Below are positions 43,714 through 57,800 of a stretch of DNA of 64,000 nucleotides, one piece after another. Source of the stretch: Candidatus Nanopelagicales bacterium (lineage in GTDB: Bacteria > Actinomycetota > Actinomycetes > S36-B12); contig JAGYJJ010000004.1 in NCBI GenBank assembly GCA_018402235.1, positions 1,199,256 to 1,263,255 of the forward strand. Direction: 5' to 3'. Made by a program: the position numbers and the translations under genes. The notes below the pieces were generated by a model. The model had not been told where the DNA came from and made no database searches. It worked only from the letters and a program-made list of their open reading frames with translations. How positions within the stretch are numbered: the first letter of the stretch is position 1; each line of letters begins with the position of its first letter.

Positions 43714-46296
43714 TTAGGGGTTGAGGACTAGGTCCTCGCCGCCGGGCAGCGTGCCAATGACGACGGAATCACCGTCCTTCACCTCGCCCGAAAGGATCGC
43801 CACGGCGAGTTTGTCGCCCACCGCGGTCTGCACCAACCGGCGAAGCGGCCGCGCTCCGTAAATCGGATCGAATCCCTTGTTCACCAGCCACTGCTTGGCC
43901 TCGTCGGTGAGTTCGATGGTGATCCGGCGATCGGATAGACGTCGTTGCAACTGCTCGATCTGGATGCCAGCAATCCGGCTCAGTTCCTCGCGATCGAGCG
44001 GGTTGAACATCACCATCGAATCGAGTCGGTTCAAGAACTCCGGTCGGAAGTGCTGGCGGACAACGCTCATCACCTGCTCCTTGCGTTCCTCGAACGGAAC
44101 GTCCAGATCGATCAGGTACTGCGAGCCCATATTCGACGTGAGGATCAAGATCGCGTTACGGAAGTCGACTGTGCGACCTTGGCCGTCGGTGAGTCGGCCA
44201 TCGTCAAGTACCTGCAACAAGATGTCGAAGACTTCCGGATGCGCCTTCTCGACTTCGTCCAGCAAAATGACTGAGTACGGACGACGACGCACAGCCTCAG
44301 TGAGCTGACCGCCCTCTTCGTAGCCCACGTATCCGGGAGGAGCACCGACCAGACGCGAGACCGAGTGCTTCTCGGAGTACTCGCTCATGTCGATGCGCAC
44401 CATCGCGCGTTCGTCGTCGAACAAGAACTCCGCGAGAGCTTTTGCCAATTCGGTCTTGCCCACGCCCGTGGGTCCAAGGAAAAGGAAGGATCCTGTTGGC
44501 CGGTTGGGGTCGGCGATACCGGCGCGCGAACGGCGCACTGCATCGGACACCTCGCGAACGGCTTCGGACTGACCCACCACCCGGTGGCCGAGTTCTTCCT
44601 CCATGCGCAGCAACTTCTGGGTTTCGCCCTCGAGCAGACGCCCGGCAGGGATGCCGGTCCACACGGCAACTACCTCGGCGATGTCGTCGGCGGTCACTTC
44701 CTCTTTGACCATCGTCGCTTCGCGCTCGTTGGTTTCCTTGGTGACGCGTTCGAGTTCTTCTTCGAACGTGGGGATCTCGGCGTAGAGGATTCGTGATGCC
44801 TGCTCGAAGTCACCAGCGCGCTGTGCCTTCTCGGCTGTTGCACGCAGATCATCGATCAGCACCTTGATCTCACCGATGCGATCGAGTCCCTGCTTCTCAG
44901 CGTCCCAGCGGGCACGTAAGCCGCGCAGTTCCTCGTCTTTGTCGGCGATTTCCGCGCGAATCTTCTCCAAGCGATCCTTCGAGGCGTCGTCGGTCTCCTT
45001 CGAGACGGCGAGTTCCTCCATGCGCAGGCGATCCACCTGGCGCTGCAGCACATCAATCTCCACCGGAGATGAATCGATCTCCATGCGCAGGCGACTTGCC
45101 GCCTCGTCCATGAGGTCGATCGCTTTGTCCGGAAGGAAGCGAGAGGTGATGTAACGATCGGAGAGGGTGGCCGATGCAACCAGCGCCGAGTCCGAGATCA
45201 CCACCTTGTGGTGCGCCTCGTATTTTTCCTTGATGCCACGAAGGATCGCGATGGTGTCTTCCACCGACGGTTGATCGACGTAGACCTGCTGGAAACGACG
45301 TTCGAGCGCCGGATCCTTCTCGATGTATTCGCGGTACTCATCGAGGGTGGTGGCACCGATCATCCGCAGTTCACCGCGGGCGAGCATCGGCTTGAGCATG
45401 TTCCCGGCGTCCATCGCGGAATCACCGCCAGCACCTGCACCGACCACGGTGTGCAGTTCGTCGATAAAGGTGACGACTTGTCCGTCTGACTCCTTGATCT
45501 CATCAAGGACAGCCTTCAAGCGCTCCTCGAATTCACCGCGGTACTTAGCGCCGGCCACCATCGCACCTAGATCCAGTGCGATGAGGGTCTTGCCGGCCAG
45601 TGACGTGGGAACGTCGCCTTCAACGATGCGACGAGCCAGTCCTTCCACCACGGCTGTCTTGCCCACGCCAGGGTCGCCAATCAGCACCGGGTTGTTCTTG
45701 GTGCGCCGCGACAGGACCTGAATGGTGCGACGGATTTCCTCATCGCGACCGATGACCGGGTCGATCTTGCCCTCGCGTGCCCGCGCGGTCAGATCAACGC
45801 CGAACTTCTCCAGCGCTTGGAAGGTGCTTTCTGGATCCTGAGTTGTCACGCGCGCCGACCCCCTGACTTCTTGTAGTGCTTCGAGTAATGCTGATGGTGT
45901 TGCACCTGCAGCAGCAAGCATGTCGCTCACACCTGGGCCGCCGTCTTGTGCGAGCCCGATCAGTAGGTGCTCGGTGCTCACGTATTCGTCGCCGCGTTCC
46001 TTTGCCAGAGTCTGCGCCGCGTTGAGCACCTTGAGTGCCGCTTGATTCAAGCTCGGCTGCGCCACGGTGCTGCCTTGCGCCGAAGGCAAGGCCTCGAGTT
46101 TGCGGCGCGCCTCTTGTGCAAGGTCTGCGGTATTCGCGCCCACCGCATCAAGTAGCGCGGTGGCGATGCCCGGCCCCATCTGGAGCAGCGAATCCAGCAG
46201 GTGGATCGGCTCCACCTGGGGATTGCCGTTTGCCGCGGCAATTCGAACCGCGGCACCGAGAGCCTCTTGGCTCTTCGTGGTGAATTGGATATCCAT
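43714..46296 (-). CDS. clpB: ATP-dependent chaperone ClpB
   Basis: 860 aa, two Walker A motifs ([35 protein letters not shown]). Confidence 0.97.
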   Translation of the reverse strand: MDIQFTTKSQEALGAAVRIAAANGNPQVEPIHLLDSLLQMGPGIATALLDAVGANTADLAQEARRKLEALPSAQGSTVAQPSLNQAALKVLNAAQTLAKERGDEYVSTEHLLIGLAQDGGPGVSDMLAAAGATPSALLEALQEVRGSARVTTQDPESTFQALEKFGVDLTARAREGKIDPVIGRDEEIRRTIQVLSRRTKNNPVLIGDPGVGKTAVVEGLARRIVEGDVPTSLAGKTLIALDLGAMVAGAKYRGEFEERLKAVLDEIKESDGQVVTFIDELHTVVGAGAGGDSAMDAGNMLKPMLARGELRMIGATTLDEYREYIEKDPALERRFQQVYVDQPSVEDTIAILRGIKEKYEAHHKVVISDSALVASATLSDRYITSRFLPDKAIDLMDEAASRLRMEIDSSPVEIDVLQRQVDRLRMEELAVSKETDDASKDRLEKIRAEIADKDEELRGLRARWDAEKQGLDRIGEIKVLIDDLRATAEKAQRAGDFEQASRILYAEIPTFEEELERVTKETNEREATMVKEEVTADDIAEVVAVWTGIPAGRLLEGETQKLLRMEEELGHRVVGQSEAVREVSDAVRRSRAGIADPNRPTGSFLFLGPTGVGKTELAKALAEFLFDDERAMVRIDMSEYSEKHSVSRLVGAPPGYVGYEEGGQLTEAVRRRPYSVILLDEVEKAHPEVFDILLQVLDDGRLTDGQGRTVDFRNAILILTSNMGSQYLIDLDVPFEERKEQVMSVVRQHFRPEFLNRLDSMVMFNPLDREELSRIAGIQIEQLQRRLSDRRITIELTDEAKQWLVNKGFDPIYGARPLRRLVQTAVGDKLAVAILSGEVKDGDSVVIGTLPGGEDLVLNP

Positions 46297-46329
46297 CTTC
46301 CTTACCTTTCGAAAAAAGTCTTGTTCTTG

Positions 46330-46689
46330 CTATCCACGCCTATTGCGTCGGTGCGGTTGCCACACGACGAGTGCGCGCGACGACGCTTCGGACCGAAACT
46401 CCTCAAGGCGCCGCCGCAGTTCATGAACCTCGGCCTGAAGTTCCAGTACCCGCTTAATGCCCTCAAGAGACAAACCCTCGCCCGACAATTGCGCGATCTC
46501 GCGAAGGCGAGCGATGTCGTGTCCGCTGTAAAGCCGGTTGCGGCCGCCTACGCGCGTGGGAACAACCAGACCCGCGCGGTCGTATTGACGAAGTGTTTGC
46601 GGGTGCAAACCGGCGAGCTCGGCCGCAACGGAGATCGCATAGACCGGTGCGTCCGAGGCAACCGAGAACGTTGCTCGCTGCTCAGCCAT
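46330..46689 (-). CDS. hspR: heat shock repressor HspR (MerR family)
   Basis: YAISVAAELAGLHPQTLRQYDRAGLVVPTRVGGRNRLYSGHDIARLREI; directly downstream of dnaJ. Confidence 0.95.
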   Translation of the reverse strand: MAEQRATFSVASDAPVYAISVAAELAGLHPQTLRQYDRAGLVVPTRVGGRNRLYSGHDIARLREIAQLSGEGLSLEGIKRVLELQAEVHELRRRLEEFRSEASSRALVVWQPHRRNRRG

Positions 46690-47869
46690 GGGAACCTCCG
46701 GTCATGGCGGTCAGATCCTTGCGCGGATCCTCACCTGCCGATAGATCGGCGAATGCTTGCAATGCTTCGCGCGCTTCGTCGGACATGTTCTGCGGCACCG
46801 CCACTTCGACGGTGGCGAGGAGATCACCGTTCTTGCCATCCTTGCCACGGATGCCTTTGCCGCGCACTCGGAAGGTGCGTCCGTTAGACGTTCCTGCCGG
46901 AATCTTCACCGTGACCGAACCACCTCGCGGAGTAGGCACGGCGATCTGACTACCCAGCGCGGCCTCAGCGAATGTGACCGGCACATTGACCGTCACGTTG
47001 TTGCCCTTGCGGCCAAATACCGGATGCGCGGACACATGGACGGTGACGAAAAGATCGCCGGCTGGTCCACCACGTTCACCCTGTGCACCTTTGCCCTTGA
47101 GCCGGATTCGCGATCCATCCTTCACTCCTGCGGGAATGCGAGCCTGCACGGTTCGGGTGCTTGTGCCACGACCTGAACCACTGCACGACGGGCACGGATC
47201 ATCGACGAAGAGTCCGCGTCCACGGCACGACGGGCACGGCTCGGCAAATGCGAACCCACCGGCATTACGCGATACCTGACCTGTGCCATCACACGTGGGG
47301 CACAGCCGCGGGACGGTGCCCGCTTTCGCTCCGGTGCCGTTGCACACCGAGCACGGTGCATCGCTGCTCAGCCGTAGCGGGACAGTCACACCGTCGAGCG
47401 CATCGTCGAAGGACAACGTGAGTTCACTTTCTAGGTCTTGCCCGCGTCGCGGCTGACGGCTTCGTCCGCCGCCTGCGCCTCCGCGGTTGAACAAACCTCC
47501 GAGGAAGTCACCAAAGCCACCGCCGCCATCACCGAAGAGGTCCTCGACGTTGACGTTGTATTGGCCGCCCCCACCACCGGGGAAGCCACCACCAAAGCCA
47601 CCGCCCCCATAACCGCCGCCAGGGAAGCCACCACCGGCGAACAGCGCGCGGGCTTCGTCGTACTCCTTGCGCTTTTTGGAATCGGACAGGACGTCGTACG
47701 CCTCCGAGACCTCCTTGAACTTCGCCTCGGCCTTCGCATCGCCAGGGTTCTTGTCTGGGTGCAACTCGCGCGCCAAACTCCGGTACTTCTTCTTGAGCTC
47801 GGCTTCGCTCGCATCCTTGGAGACACCCAAGGTGGCGTAGAAGTCCTTTTCTATCCAGTCCTTATTCAT
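46682..47869 (-). CDS. dnaJ: molecular chaperone DnaJ
   Basis: KDFYATLGVSKDASEAELKKKYRSLARELHPDKNPGD; Gly-rich region; four CxxCxGxG zinc motifs. Confidence 0.97.
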   Translation of the reverse strand: MNKDWIEKDFYATLGVSKDASEAELKKKYRSLARELHPDKNPGDAKAEAKFKEVSEAYDVLSDSKKRKEYDEARALFAGGGFPGGGYGGGGFGGGFPGGGGGQYNVNVEDLFGDGGGGFGDFLGGLFNRGGAGGGRSRQPRRGQDLESELTLSFDDALDGVTVPLRLSSDAPCSVCNGTGAKAGTVPRLCPTCDGTGQVSRNAGGFAFAEPCPSCRGRGLFVDDPCPSCSGSGRGTSTRTVQARIPAGVKDGSRIRLKGKGAQGERGGPAGDLFVTVHVSAHPVFGRKGNNVTVNVPVTFAEAALGSQIAVPTPRGGSVTVKIPAGTSNGRTFRVRGKGIRGKDGKNGDLLATVEVAVPQNMSDEAREALQAFADLSAGEDPRKDLTAMTGGSHG

Positions 47870-47887
47870 CTTCCTTCTCGGTTTTTG

Positions 47888-50406
<2,519 letters not shown>

Positions 50407-50437
50407 TCATGATCCCTGCAAATCAAGAGTCATAACC

Positions 50438-50458
50438 TTTGAGCCGCACCGACTCATA
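50438..50458. promoter_or_regulatory. HAIR-like HspR operator upstream of dnaK
   Basis: TTTGAGC-cgcaccg-ACTCATA versus consensus CTTGAGT-N7-ACTCAAG, with exact N7 spacing. Confidence 0.7.
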
Positions 50459-50579
50459 TAGGAGAACGACGCAAGAAGTGCGGAAATTCCCCGCTGCTTG
50501 TGATACAGGTCACATGTGAGGGATCCATGGGGAGCTCGGCTCGGGGGCGCAACAGCAGATCGGCTAGTAGCGTGCGGCC

Positions 50580-52766
50580 GTGAGTTCAGCACTTCAGACC
50601 GGCATAGCCGGCATAGCCGCGATCGCCACGATCGTGGCCGTCGTCCTGTTCACCCGAACCCTCGCTGGCATGGCCCGCACCTACGCCGGCGGTCAGCCGG
50701 TCAGCCGCAGTAACGATCCCGGCCAGCGCACCACCACCTTGCTGCGCGAGGTACTACTCGCGAGCCGGCTGAAGCAGCAGCCGGTCGGGGCCGTGGTGGC
50801 CGGCGCGCACTGGGTCGTGATCATCGCCTTCGGTGTCTTGTTCCTCACGCTCATCACCGCCTACGGGCAGTTGCTCAACCCCGACTTCGCACTACCGATC
50901 ATCGGCCACTTCGCACCCTTCACCTGGCTGGTCGAGGGTTTCGCCTGGTTGATGGTTATCTCGATTCTGTTCTTGATCATCACGCGTCTGCGCCAGTTAC
51001 CGAGTTCTCAAGGACGCAAGTCGCGCTTCTTCGGGTCGACCATGTGGCAGGCGTACTACGTCGAGATCACCATCCTGCTCGTTGGCATCGCAGTCATCTC
51101 GCTGCGTGCAATGGAGTACGCGCTCGGTACCGAACAGGGTGAATCGTGGGCCACCACCGCGAACTTCCCGTTCACCGCGTGGATCGGTTCGTCTCTTACG
51201 GGGCTGTCGATCAGTGCCCTGGAGTCGGGCATCGTGATCATGGCGTTCGTCAAGATCGCGGTGTCCCTCGCCTGGTTGATCACAGTTGCCGTGCAACCGA
51301 CTATGGGCGTTGCCTGGCACCGCTTCCTCGCTTTCTTCAACGTGTGGTTCCAGCGCAATGCCGATGGCAAGCCAGCGCTCGGTCCGCTGCTTCCCATTTC
51401 TATTAACGGTGAGCCGATTAATTTCGAGAACATCGACGATCTCGACGACGACGCATCCTTAGGCGTAGGAACCATTGGCGACTTCAGCTGGAAGGCCCTA
51501 CTCGATTTCAACACGTGCACCGAATGCGGTCGCTGCCAAAGCCAATGCCCGGCGTGGAATACCGAGAAGCCGCTCAGCCCGAAGTTGCTGACCCTTGCGC
51601 TTCGTGAGCAGTCCCACGCTGCAGCTCCCTGGCTGCAAACACCCAAGGACAAGCGCGCCGATGTTCACGAGGACGTTCTCGGCATTGCCGAACGCCAGCT
51701 GATTGCCGCGGGCGATGGTGATCCGTGGGCGCAGTTCGACGGTGGCGTGATGAGTCCGGATGTGCTGTGGAGTTGCACTACCTGTGGTGCTTGTGTGCAG
51801 CAATGTCCGGTGGACATCGCGCATATCGATCACATCGTGGACATGCGCCGCTATCAGGTGTTGATGGCTAGTGAGTTCCCCGCCGAACTCAACGGCCTTT
51901 TCAAGAACATCGAAACCAAAGGCAACCCGTGGGGCATGAACGCATCCGATCGCAATGCCTGGATCGAAGAGGTGGAGTTCCCCGTGCGTGTCTTCGGCAT
52001 GGACGGCGAGGAGGCCATCCCCGACGACGTCGAGTACCTGTTCTGGGTTGGCTGCGCCGGAGCGTACGAAGATCGCGCGAAGCAAACCACCAAGGCCGTT
52101 GCTGAACTCCTGCACATGGCCGGCGTTGAGTTCATGGTGCTCGGTGAAGGTGAGACCTGCAACGGTGATCCGGCTCGTCGCGCCGGCAACGAGTTCTTGT
52201 TCCAGATGCAGGCGATGCAAAACGTCGAAGTTCTCAACGAGATCAAGGCCAAGAAGATCGTCGTCACGTGCCCGCACTGCTTGAACACACTCGGACGTGA
52301 GTACCCGCAGATGGGTGGCAACTATGAAGTTGTCCACCACACGCAACTACTCAACACACTCGTGGATGACGGAAAACTCACCGCGGTCAAGCCGATCAGC
52401 AAGACCGTCACGTACCACGATCCGTGCTACCTCGGTCGTCATAACGACGTCATCGAGCCACCGCGCGAACTGATCACCGACACCGGCGCAACGCTCACCG
52501 AGATGCCGCGCCACGGCAAGCAGTCCTTCTGCTGCGGCGCTGGCGGTGCGCGGATGTGGATGGAAGAAAAGATCGGCACCGCGGTCAACAAGACCCGGGC
52601 CGACGAAGCCATCGCCACCGGTGCTCAGACAGTTGCCGTCGCTTGCCCGTTCTGCTCGGTGATGCTGAGCGACGCCGTTGCCGCCCGCCAGCAGAACGGC
52701 GAGGCCGAGGGCGTGGAGGTCACCGACATCGCACGACTGATGCTGCAGGCGGCCAAATCCGAGTAG
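50580..52766 (+). CDS. membrane-bound (Fe-S)-binding oxidoreductase, heterodisulfide reductase-like
   Basis: 728 aa; N-terminal TM helices, CTECGRCQSQCP and CTTCGACVQQCPVD clusters, CCG-type motifs (YHDPCYLGRHN, FCCGAGGARMWMEE). Confidence 0.9.
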   Translation: MSSALQTGIAGIAAIATIVAVVLFTRTLAGMARTYAGGQPVSRSNDPGQRTTTLLREVLLASRLKQQPVGAVVAGAHWVVIIAFGVLFLTLITAYGQLLNPDFALPIIGHFAPFTWLVEGFAWLMVISILFLIITRLRQLPSSQGRKSRFFGSTMWQAYYVEITILLVGIAVISLRAMEYALGTEQGESWATTANFPFTAWIGSSLTGLSISALESGIVIMAFVKIAVSLAWLITVAVQPTMGVAWHRFLAFFNVWFQRNADGKPALGPLLPISINGEPINFENIDDLDDDASLGVGTIGDFSWKALLDFNTCTECGRCQSQCPAWNTEKPLSPKLLTLALREQSHAAAPWLQTPKDKRADVHEDVLGIAERQLIAAGDGDPWAQFDGGVMSPDVLWSCTTCGACVQQCPVDIAHIDHIVDMRRYQVLMASEFPAELNGLFKNIETKGNPWGMNASDRNAWIEEVEFPVRVFGMDGEEAIPDDVEYLFWVGCAGAYEDRAKQTTKAVAELLHMAGVEFMVLGEGETCNGDPARRAGNEFLFQMQAMQNVEVLNEIKAKKIVVTCPHCLNTLGREYPQMGGNYEVVHHTQLLNTLVDDGKLTAVKPISKTVTYHDPCYLGRHNDVIEPPRELITDTGATLTEMPRHGKQSFCCGAGGARMWMEEKIGTAVNKTRADEAIATGAQTVAVACPFCSVMLSDAVAARQQNGEAEGVEVTDIARLMLQAAKSE

Positions 52767-52907
52767 ATGGACGACGAAGCCCTACGCCGAGAACTGCGTC
52801 GCCGGATCTACGAAGGCGAGGCACAGATCCTTGCCAACGCTGAACCCGATCCTGAGCTGGAAGCCTGGATGTTGTGGACCTCACGCAATCCATTGCAACT
52901 TGATTGA
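52767..52907 (+). CDS. small ORF (46 aa) abutting the Fe-S oxidoreductase gene
   Basis: TAG-ATG junction: MDDEALRRELRRRIYEGEAQILANAEPDPELEAWMLWTSRNPLQLD*. Confidence 0.45.
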   Translation: MDDEALRRELRRRIYEGEAQILANAEPDPELEAWMLWTSRNPLQLD

Positions 52908-52940
52908 ACTGTGCTGATCGACAGCCCTTGTTAGCAGGAA

Positions 52941-53516
52941 TCAGACCTCAGTGCGGTGGAAATTCGCGAATGATCGCGACGGCGTAGGCCCGCGCTGCCC
53001 CTGGTAGCGCGAGCCGTACTTCTCCGAACCGTAAGGATGCTCGGCTGGAGAAGACAGTCGGAACAAGCACAGTTGCCCGATCTTCATGCCGGGATAAAGC
53101 GTGATAGGCAAAGTCGCGACGTTCGATAGTTCCAAGGTCACGTGTCCGGAAAAGCCCGGATCGATGAAGCCAGCGGTCGAATGCGTGAGAAGGCCGAGGC
53201 GGCCGAGGGAGGATTTCCCTTCGAGGCGACCAGCAACGTCGTCGGGAAGCGTCACTACCTCGTAAGTGGAACCGAGCACAAACTCACCGGGATGCAAGAT
53301 GAACGGCTCATCGCCTTCGGCTTCGACCAGACGTGTCAGGTCCTCCTGCTCGACCGACGGATCGATGTGCGGGTACCTGTGGTTCTCAAAGACGCGAAAC
53401 CACCTATCGAGGCGCACGTCGATGCTCGACGGCTGGATCATCGCCTCGTCGTAGGGCTCCACCTGGACTCGTCCAACGGAGATTTCAGCCTTGAGGTCGC
53501 GGTCGCTCAGCAGCAC
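52941..53516 (-). CDS. dcd: dCTP deaminase
   Basis: [43 protein letters not shown]...[37 protein letters not shown]. Confidence 0.97.
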   Translation of the reverse strand: MLLSDRDLKAEISVGRVQVEPYDEAMIQPSSIDVRLDRWFRVFENHRYPHIDPSVEQEDLTRLVEAEGDEPFILHPGEFVLGSTYEVVTLPDDVAGRLEGKSSLGRLGLLTHSTAGFIDPGFSGHVTLELSNVATLPITLYPGMKIGQLCLFRLSSPAEHPYGSEKYGSRYQGQRGPTPSRSFANFHRTEV

Positions 53517-53525
53517 GCGGAAAGG

Positions 53526-54020
53526 CTACCGGAGACTTGCGTCGCCACCCTCGAGGATCGCGACATCAACCATGTCCTGCGGACGCCCACTGGCCCGCTT
53601 ATTCGCCTTCAGGCCTTCAAGCCCAATAAATGGCACACGGACTCCGTCCATATGTATTTCGAGTCGATCCCGCCAACAGGTCTCGAAATCGACACCCGTG
53701 GGTGACGTCAATAGGTCGACTCTGTTCGGGGGATAGCCCAGTTGGATAACGATGTCGGGCTGAGTGAAGTCCTCGACTCTCAAATCCAGATCACCAAACC
53801 CGAACTCTTCAAGAGCTTCGAGTAACGCGCGGGCATTCGGGGACTCCGCCCAGACCCACACATCTAGGTCCTTGGTTAAACGAGGGTGCCCATGAGCTGC
53901 GAGTGCCCAGCCACCAACGATCAGATACCGAACATCATTGCGAGCGAAGCACTCGAGCAACTCGTGGAAGTCTTGGCTCAGTTTCACTTGTCCATCCCTC
54001 CACCTCACGACGAAGGTCAA
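53526..54020 (-). CDS. nucleotidyltransferase (AbiEii/MNT-like)
   Basis: YLIVGGWALAAHGHPRLTKDLDVWVWAESPNARALLEAL: GG(W) and TxDxDxW NTase motif. Confidence 0.82.
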   Translation of the reverse strand: MTFVVRWRDGQVKLSQDFHELLECFARNDVRYLIVGGWALAAHGHPRLTKDLDVWVWAESPNARALLEALEEFGFGDLDLRVEDFTQPDIVIQLGYPPNRVDLLTSPTGVDFETCWRDRLEIHMDGVRVPFIGLEGLKANKRASGRPQDMVDVAILEGGDASLR

Positions 54021-54126
54021 CTAGCGCCTGCAGTCGCTCCTCCACAGGCCGCGAGCGCCAATAGTTGATGTCCGAATCCGGGACGTGCATGGACTTTTTC
54101 GTCACCACTCGAGCGATGGAACTCAC
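53935..54126 (-). CDS. small partner protein of the nucleotidyltransferase
   Basis: MSSIARVVTKKSMHVPDSDINYWRSRPVEERLQALVDLRREVEGW; overlaps the start of the NTase; recurrent neighbour type. Confidence 0.65.
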   Translation of the reverse strand: MSSIARVVTKKSMHVPDSDINYWRSRPVEERLQALVDLRREVEGWTSETEPRLPRVARVLRSQ

Positions 54127-54163
54127 AACGAAATAGTACCGGCGTCCAGGTCACCGGGCACCC

Positions 54164-54895
54164 TTAGCGTGAACGCCGATAGGCGCCAGGCGTCAAGCCC
54201 AGCACGGATCGGAATTGGCGCGTGAAAGACGCTTGGTCGTAGAAGCCACACTCGGCGGAGATGTCGCCCATGGACATCGTCGTCGTGGTGATCAACTGCA
54301 CCGCATGTTCAAGACGCAGCCGTTGCAGGAGCTTTTGCGGCGGGATGCCCAGAGTTCTCCGGCACAGTCGTTCCAGTTGAGGACTCGATAGACCGGCAAC
54401 GTCGGCCATCTGTGCGACTTTCCAGCCAGCATGAATATCGCGTCGAACGGCAGCAATCACTTGGGCCAGTCCCGCGTGCGCGCTGTTGACCTGCGATTGC
54501 AAATCGATCGACAACACCGCCACACCCACGATGCCTTCGTCGTTGTCGAGAAGGCCGCGCAGTGCGGACTTGTTCGTGACGTACCAGCCGAGTGATCCGT
54601 CGGCGCGGACGATCAATTCCAACTGACCGCGCAAGGGTTTACCCGTTGCGATGACCTCCGCATCCTGGGCCGCGTAGGAGGCAGCCATCTCCGGTGCGAA
54701 GAGATCGCCCACTCGCTTGCCGAGGATGTCTTCGGGGGAAAGGCCGAGGCGATCGCGAAAGCCGGTATTGACGAAGACATAGCGGCCGTCGAGGCCCTTC
54801 GCCGAGGCCATCACCTGCGGGATTCCCTCAACGAGTTCAGTGAACGGGCGCAGCACTTCGCCCGGGATCGGCTTTTGTATTAATTCGACAGCCAT
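54164..54895 (-). CDS. AraC-family regulator with N-terminal PAS domain, divergent from putA
   Basis: VNTGFRDRLGLSPEDILGKRVGDLFAPEMA (PAS); SPQLERLCRRTLGIPPQKLLQRLRLEHAVQLI...CGFYDQASFTRQFRSVLGLTPGAYRRSR (AraC HTH). Confidence 0.92.
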   Translation of the reverse strand: MAVELIQKPIPGEVLRPFTELVEGIPQVMASAKGLDGRYVFVNTGFRDRLGLSPEDILGKRVGDLFAPEMAASYAAQDAEVIATGKPLRGQLELIVRADGSLGWYVTNKSALRGLLDNDEGIVGVAVLSIDLQSQVNSAHAGLAQVIAAVRRDIHAGWKVAQMADVAGLSSPQLERLCRRTLGIPPQKLLQRLRLEHAVQLITTTTMSMGDISAECGFYDQASFTRQFRSVLGLTPGAYRRSR

Positions 54896-57800
54896 ATGTC
54901 TACTGTGGCACAAGACAAGCCCCCGCGCCGCGAGCACGATCTGTTCATGAGTGCGCCTGCCGTGGATCGCCCCACCCCGCCAATTTCGTTGCCCTCCGAT
55001 GAGGTGCTGATGGCCAAAGCGCAGGCGCGGGCACTGGCCCTGCTGGAGGCATCGCTTGCCGACACCTCCCGCGCCGAGGCGACCTCGTCCAAGCGGCTGG
55101 CCCGATTGCTCGCCGACGATGCCGGTCGCGATCTCCTTCTCGACCTCACCGACCAGGTGCTGCGCATCCGCGACCCCAAGCGAGCCGCGCGCCGTTTGCA
55201 CGATCTCACCGCTGGCGGCGTGCCCGCATCGCTCGGTGGAGTCGATCGACTCGGGCTGGCAACTCTCGGCAAGGTTGCTCCGGCCATTCCGGCGATTACC
55301 GAACGAGCCGTTGATTGGCGGATCGGTAAAGACACCGCCGACGTCATCCTCGCCGCCGAGGAGCCGAACTTCTCTCGCTACGTGCGACGTCGCACGGGTG
55401 AAGGTTTTCGAATCAACGTGAATCTGCTCGGCGAAGCGATCTTGGGCGACGACGAAGCAGCAACCCGGTGCGCGAAAGTGCTCGCACGTGTTCGCCGCCC
55501 CGATGTTGATTACGTGTCGGTGAAGATCTCCGCCATCTGCGCGAACCTCGATGTCCTGGCAGAAGAGGATTCACTCGCGCGCATCGAAGGCCAACTCATC
55601 GAGCTCTACCGCGCAGCACGTGATTCCAAGCCGCGCACATTCGTGAATTTGGACATGGAGGAGTACCGCGATCTGGAGTTGAGTTTGCACTCGTTCATGA
55701 CGGTGCTCGACCGCCCGGGTTCGATGATCTCGAAGCAGGCATCGTGCTGCAGGCCTACATCCCCGATTCGCACGCAGCGCTGCGCACGCTGGTGGCGTGG
55801 GCGAATGAGCGCTACGCACGCACCGGCACCAGTATCAAGGTTCGCTTAGTCAAGGGCGCGAACCTCGCGATGGAGCAGGTGGAGGCCGAACTCCACGATT
55901 GGGAATCAGCGCCCTACCCGACCAAGGCAGACGTCGACGCGAGCTACAAGGCGATGCTGGAGTACGCACTGCTCAACGCAACACCCGGTGCCCTGCGCAT
56001 CGGTGCCGCCAGTCACAACCTGTTCGAAGTGGCCTGGGCGCTCACCTTGCGCGATGAATTGAATGCGCACGACCGTCTTGAGATCGAGATGCTCGAGGGC
56101 ATGGCGCCACCGCAATCGCGTGCGGTGCGAAACGACGCAGGCAGCCTGCTGCTGTATTCGCCGATCGTCGAGGAATCCGAGCGCGACGCGTCTATCGCGT
56201 ACCTGTCACGCCGGCTGGATGAGAACTCTTCACCGGAGAATTTCCTGCGCGCGCTGTTCGACATCACTCCGGGTAGCCCGCAGTGGGATGACCAGGCGCA
56301 GCGCTTTCGCACGTCGGTCATCGAGCGTCATACCGTCACGCAAGAAAGCCGGCGCACCCAAGACCGCACCGCACCGCATGACCGCTTCCCGGTCGACGGA
56401 TCCTTCGAGAACGTCGCCGATACCGACTTCACCGCCCCAGCCAATCGCACCTGGCTACGCCAACACCTGGACAACTACCGCCCCATCGAACCGACTCTCG
56501 TCGAGACAACGAACGAGGTCGACGCAATCGTCGAGCAGGCGAAGCGCGCGCAAGCCGAATGGGCAGGCACAAGTTGGGCAACCCGTCGCACCGTCCTAGC
56601 CCAGGTGGCAGAGGTGCTTGAGGAACGTCGCGGTGAAGCAATCGCAGCGGAGGCGCACGTGATGGGCAAGACGGTTCGCGAGTCCGATCCGGAGATCAGC
56701 GAGGGCATCGACTTCGTCACCTACGCCGCGCACCTCACTCTTGCCCACGAGGAATACGAGAAGCAAGGCCTGACCTGGCAGCCGTATCCCGTCACGGTGG
56801 TGGCCGGTCCGTGGAACTTCCCGTACGCGATCCCACTCAGCGGCCTGGTGCACGCGATCGCCGCCGGTGGTGCCGCGATCTTGAAGCCGGCGCCCGAAGC
56901 ACGCGAACTCGGTGCACTGCTGGTCGATTCACTGCACCAGGCGGGTGTTCCCGAGCACCTGGTGCAACTGGCCTGCACACCGGACAACGAGGTTGGTCAA
57001 CACCTCATCACGCACGACGACGTCCAACTAGTAATGCTCACCGGCTCGCTTGAGACAGCCGACCTGTTCACGTCATGGAAGCCAAGCCTTCGCATCAACG
57101 CCGAGACCAGCGGCAAAAACGCGATGGTCATCACCGCCGCCGCGGACATCGACCAGTCCATCAAGGACCTCGTGAAGAGCGCCTTCGGTCACGCCGGCCA
57201 GAAGTGTTCCGCGGCGAGCTTGGCGATCATCGAGGCGAGCGTCTACGACGATCCGTCGTTCCATATCCGCCTCGCCGACGCAGTGCGCAGCCTGAAGGTT
57301 GGCCCGGCCACCGATCTCTCGACGATCATGGGTCCGCTCATTGCACCGGCACGAGGACCACTGCATCGCGCACTCACCTCACTCGAACCAGGTGAGACCT
57401 GGCTCGTCGAGCCTGCACAGATCGACGACGTCACCTGGACTCCCGGCGTGCGTAAGGACGTGCAACCCGGTTCGTGGTTCCACCTCACCGAGTGCTTCGG
57501 TCCGGTACTCGGTCTGATGCGCGCGGAGAACCTCGCACACGCGATCGAATTGCAGAACGCACCGATCTACGGTCTTACCGGTGGCATCCAGTCACTCGAT
57601 CCCAAGGAGATCGACCACTGGCGAGAGAACGTGCAGTGCGGCAACGCGTACATCAACCGACCCATCACCGGCGCGGTCGTGCGTCGTCAACCCTTCGGTG
57701 GCTGGAAGCGCAGTTCCGTGGGTTCGGGGACCAAGCCCGGTGGCCCGGATCATCTGCACTCCTACGGCACCTGGTCCCGCCCCACCGCGAACCTCCCCGC

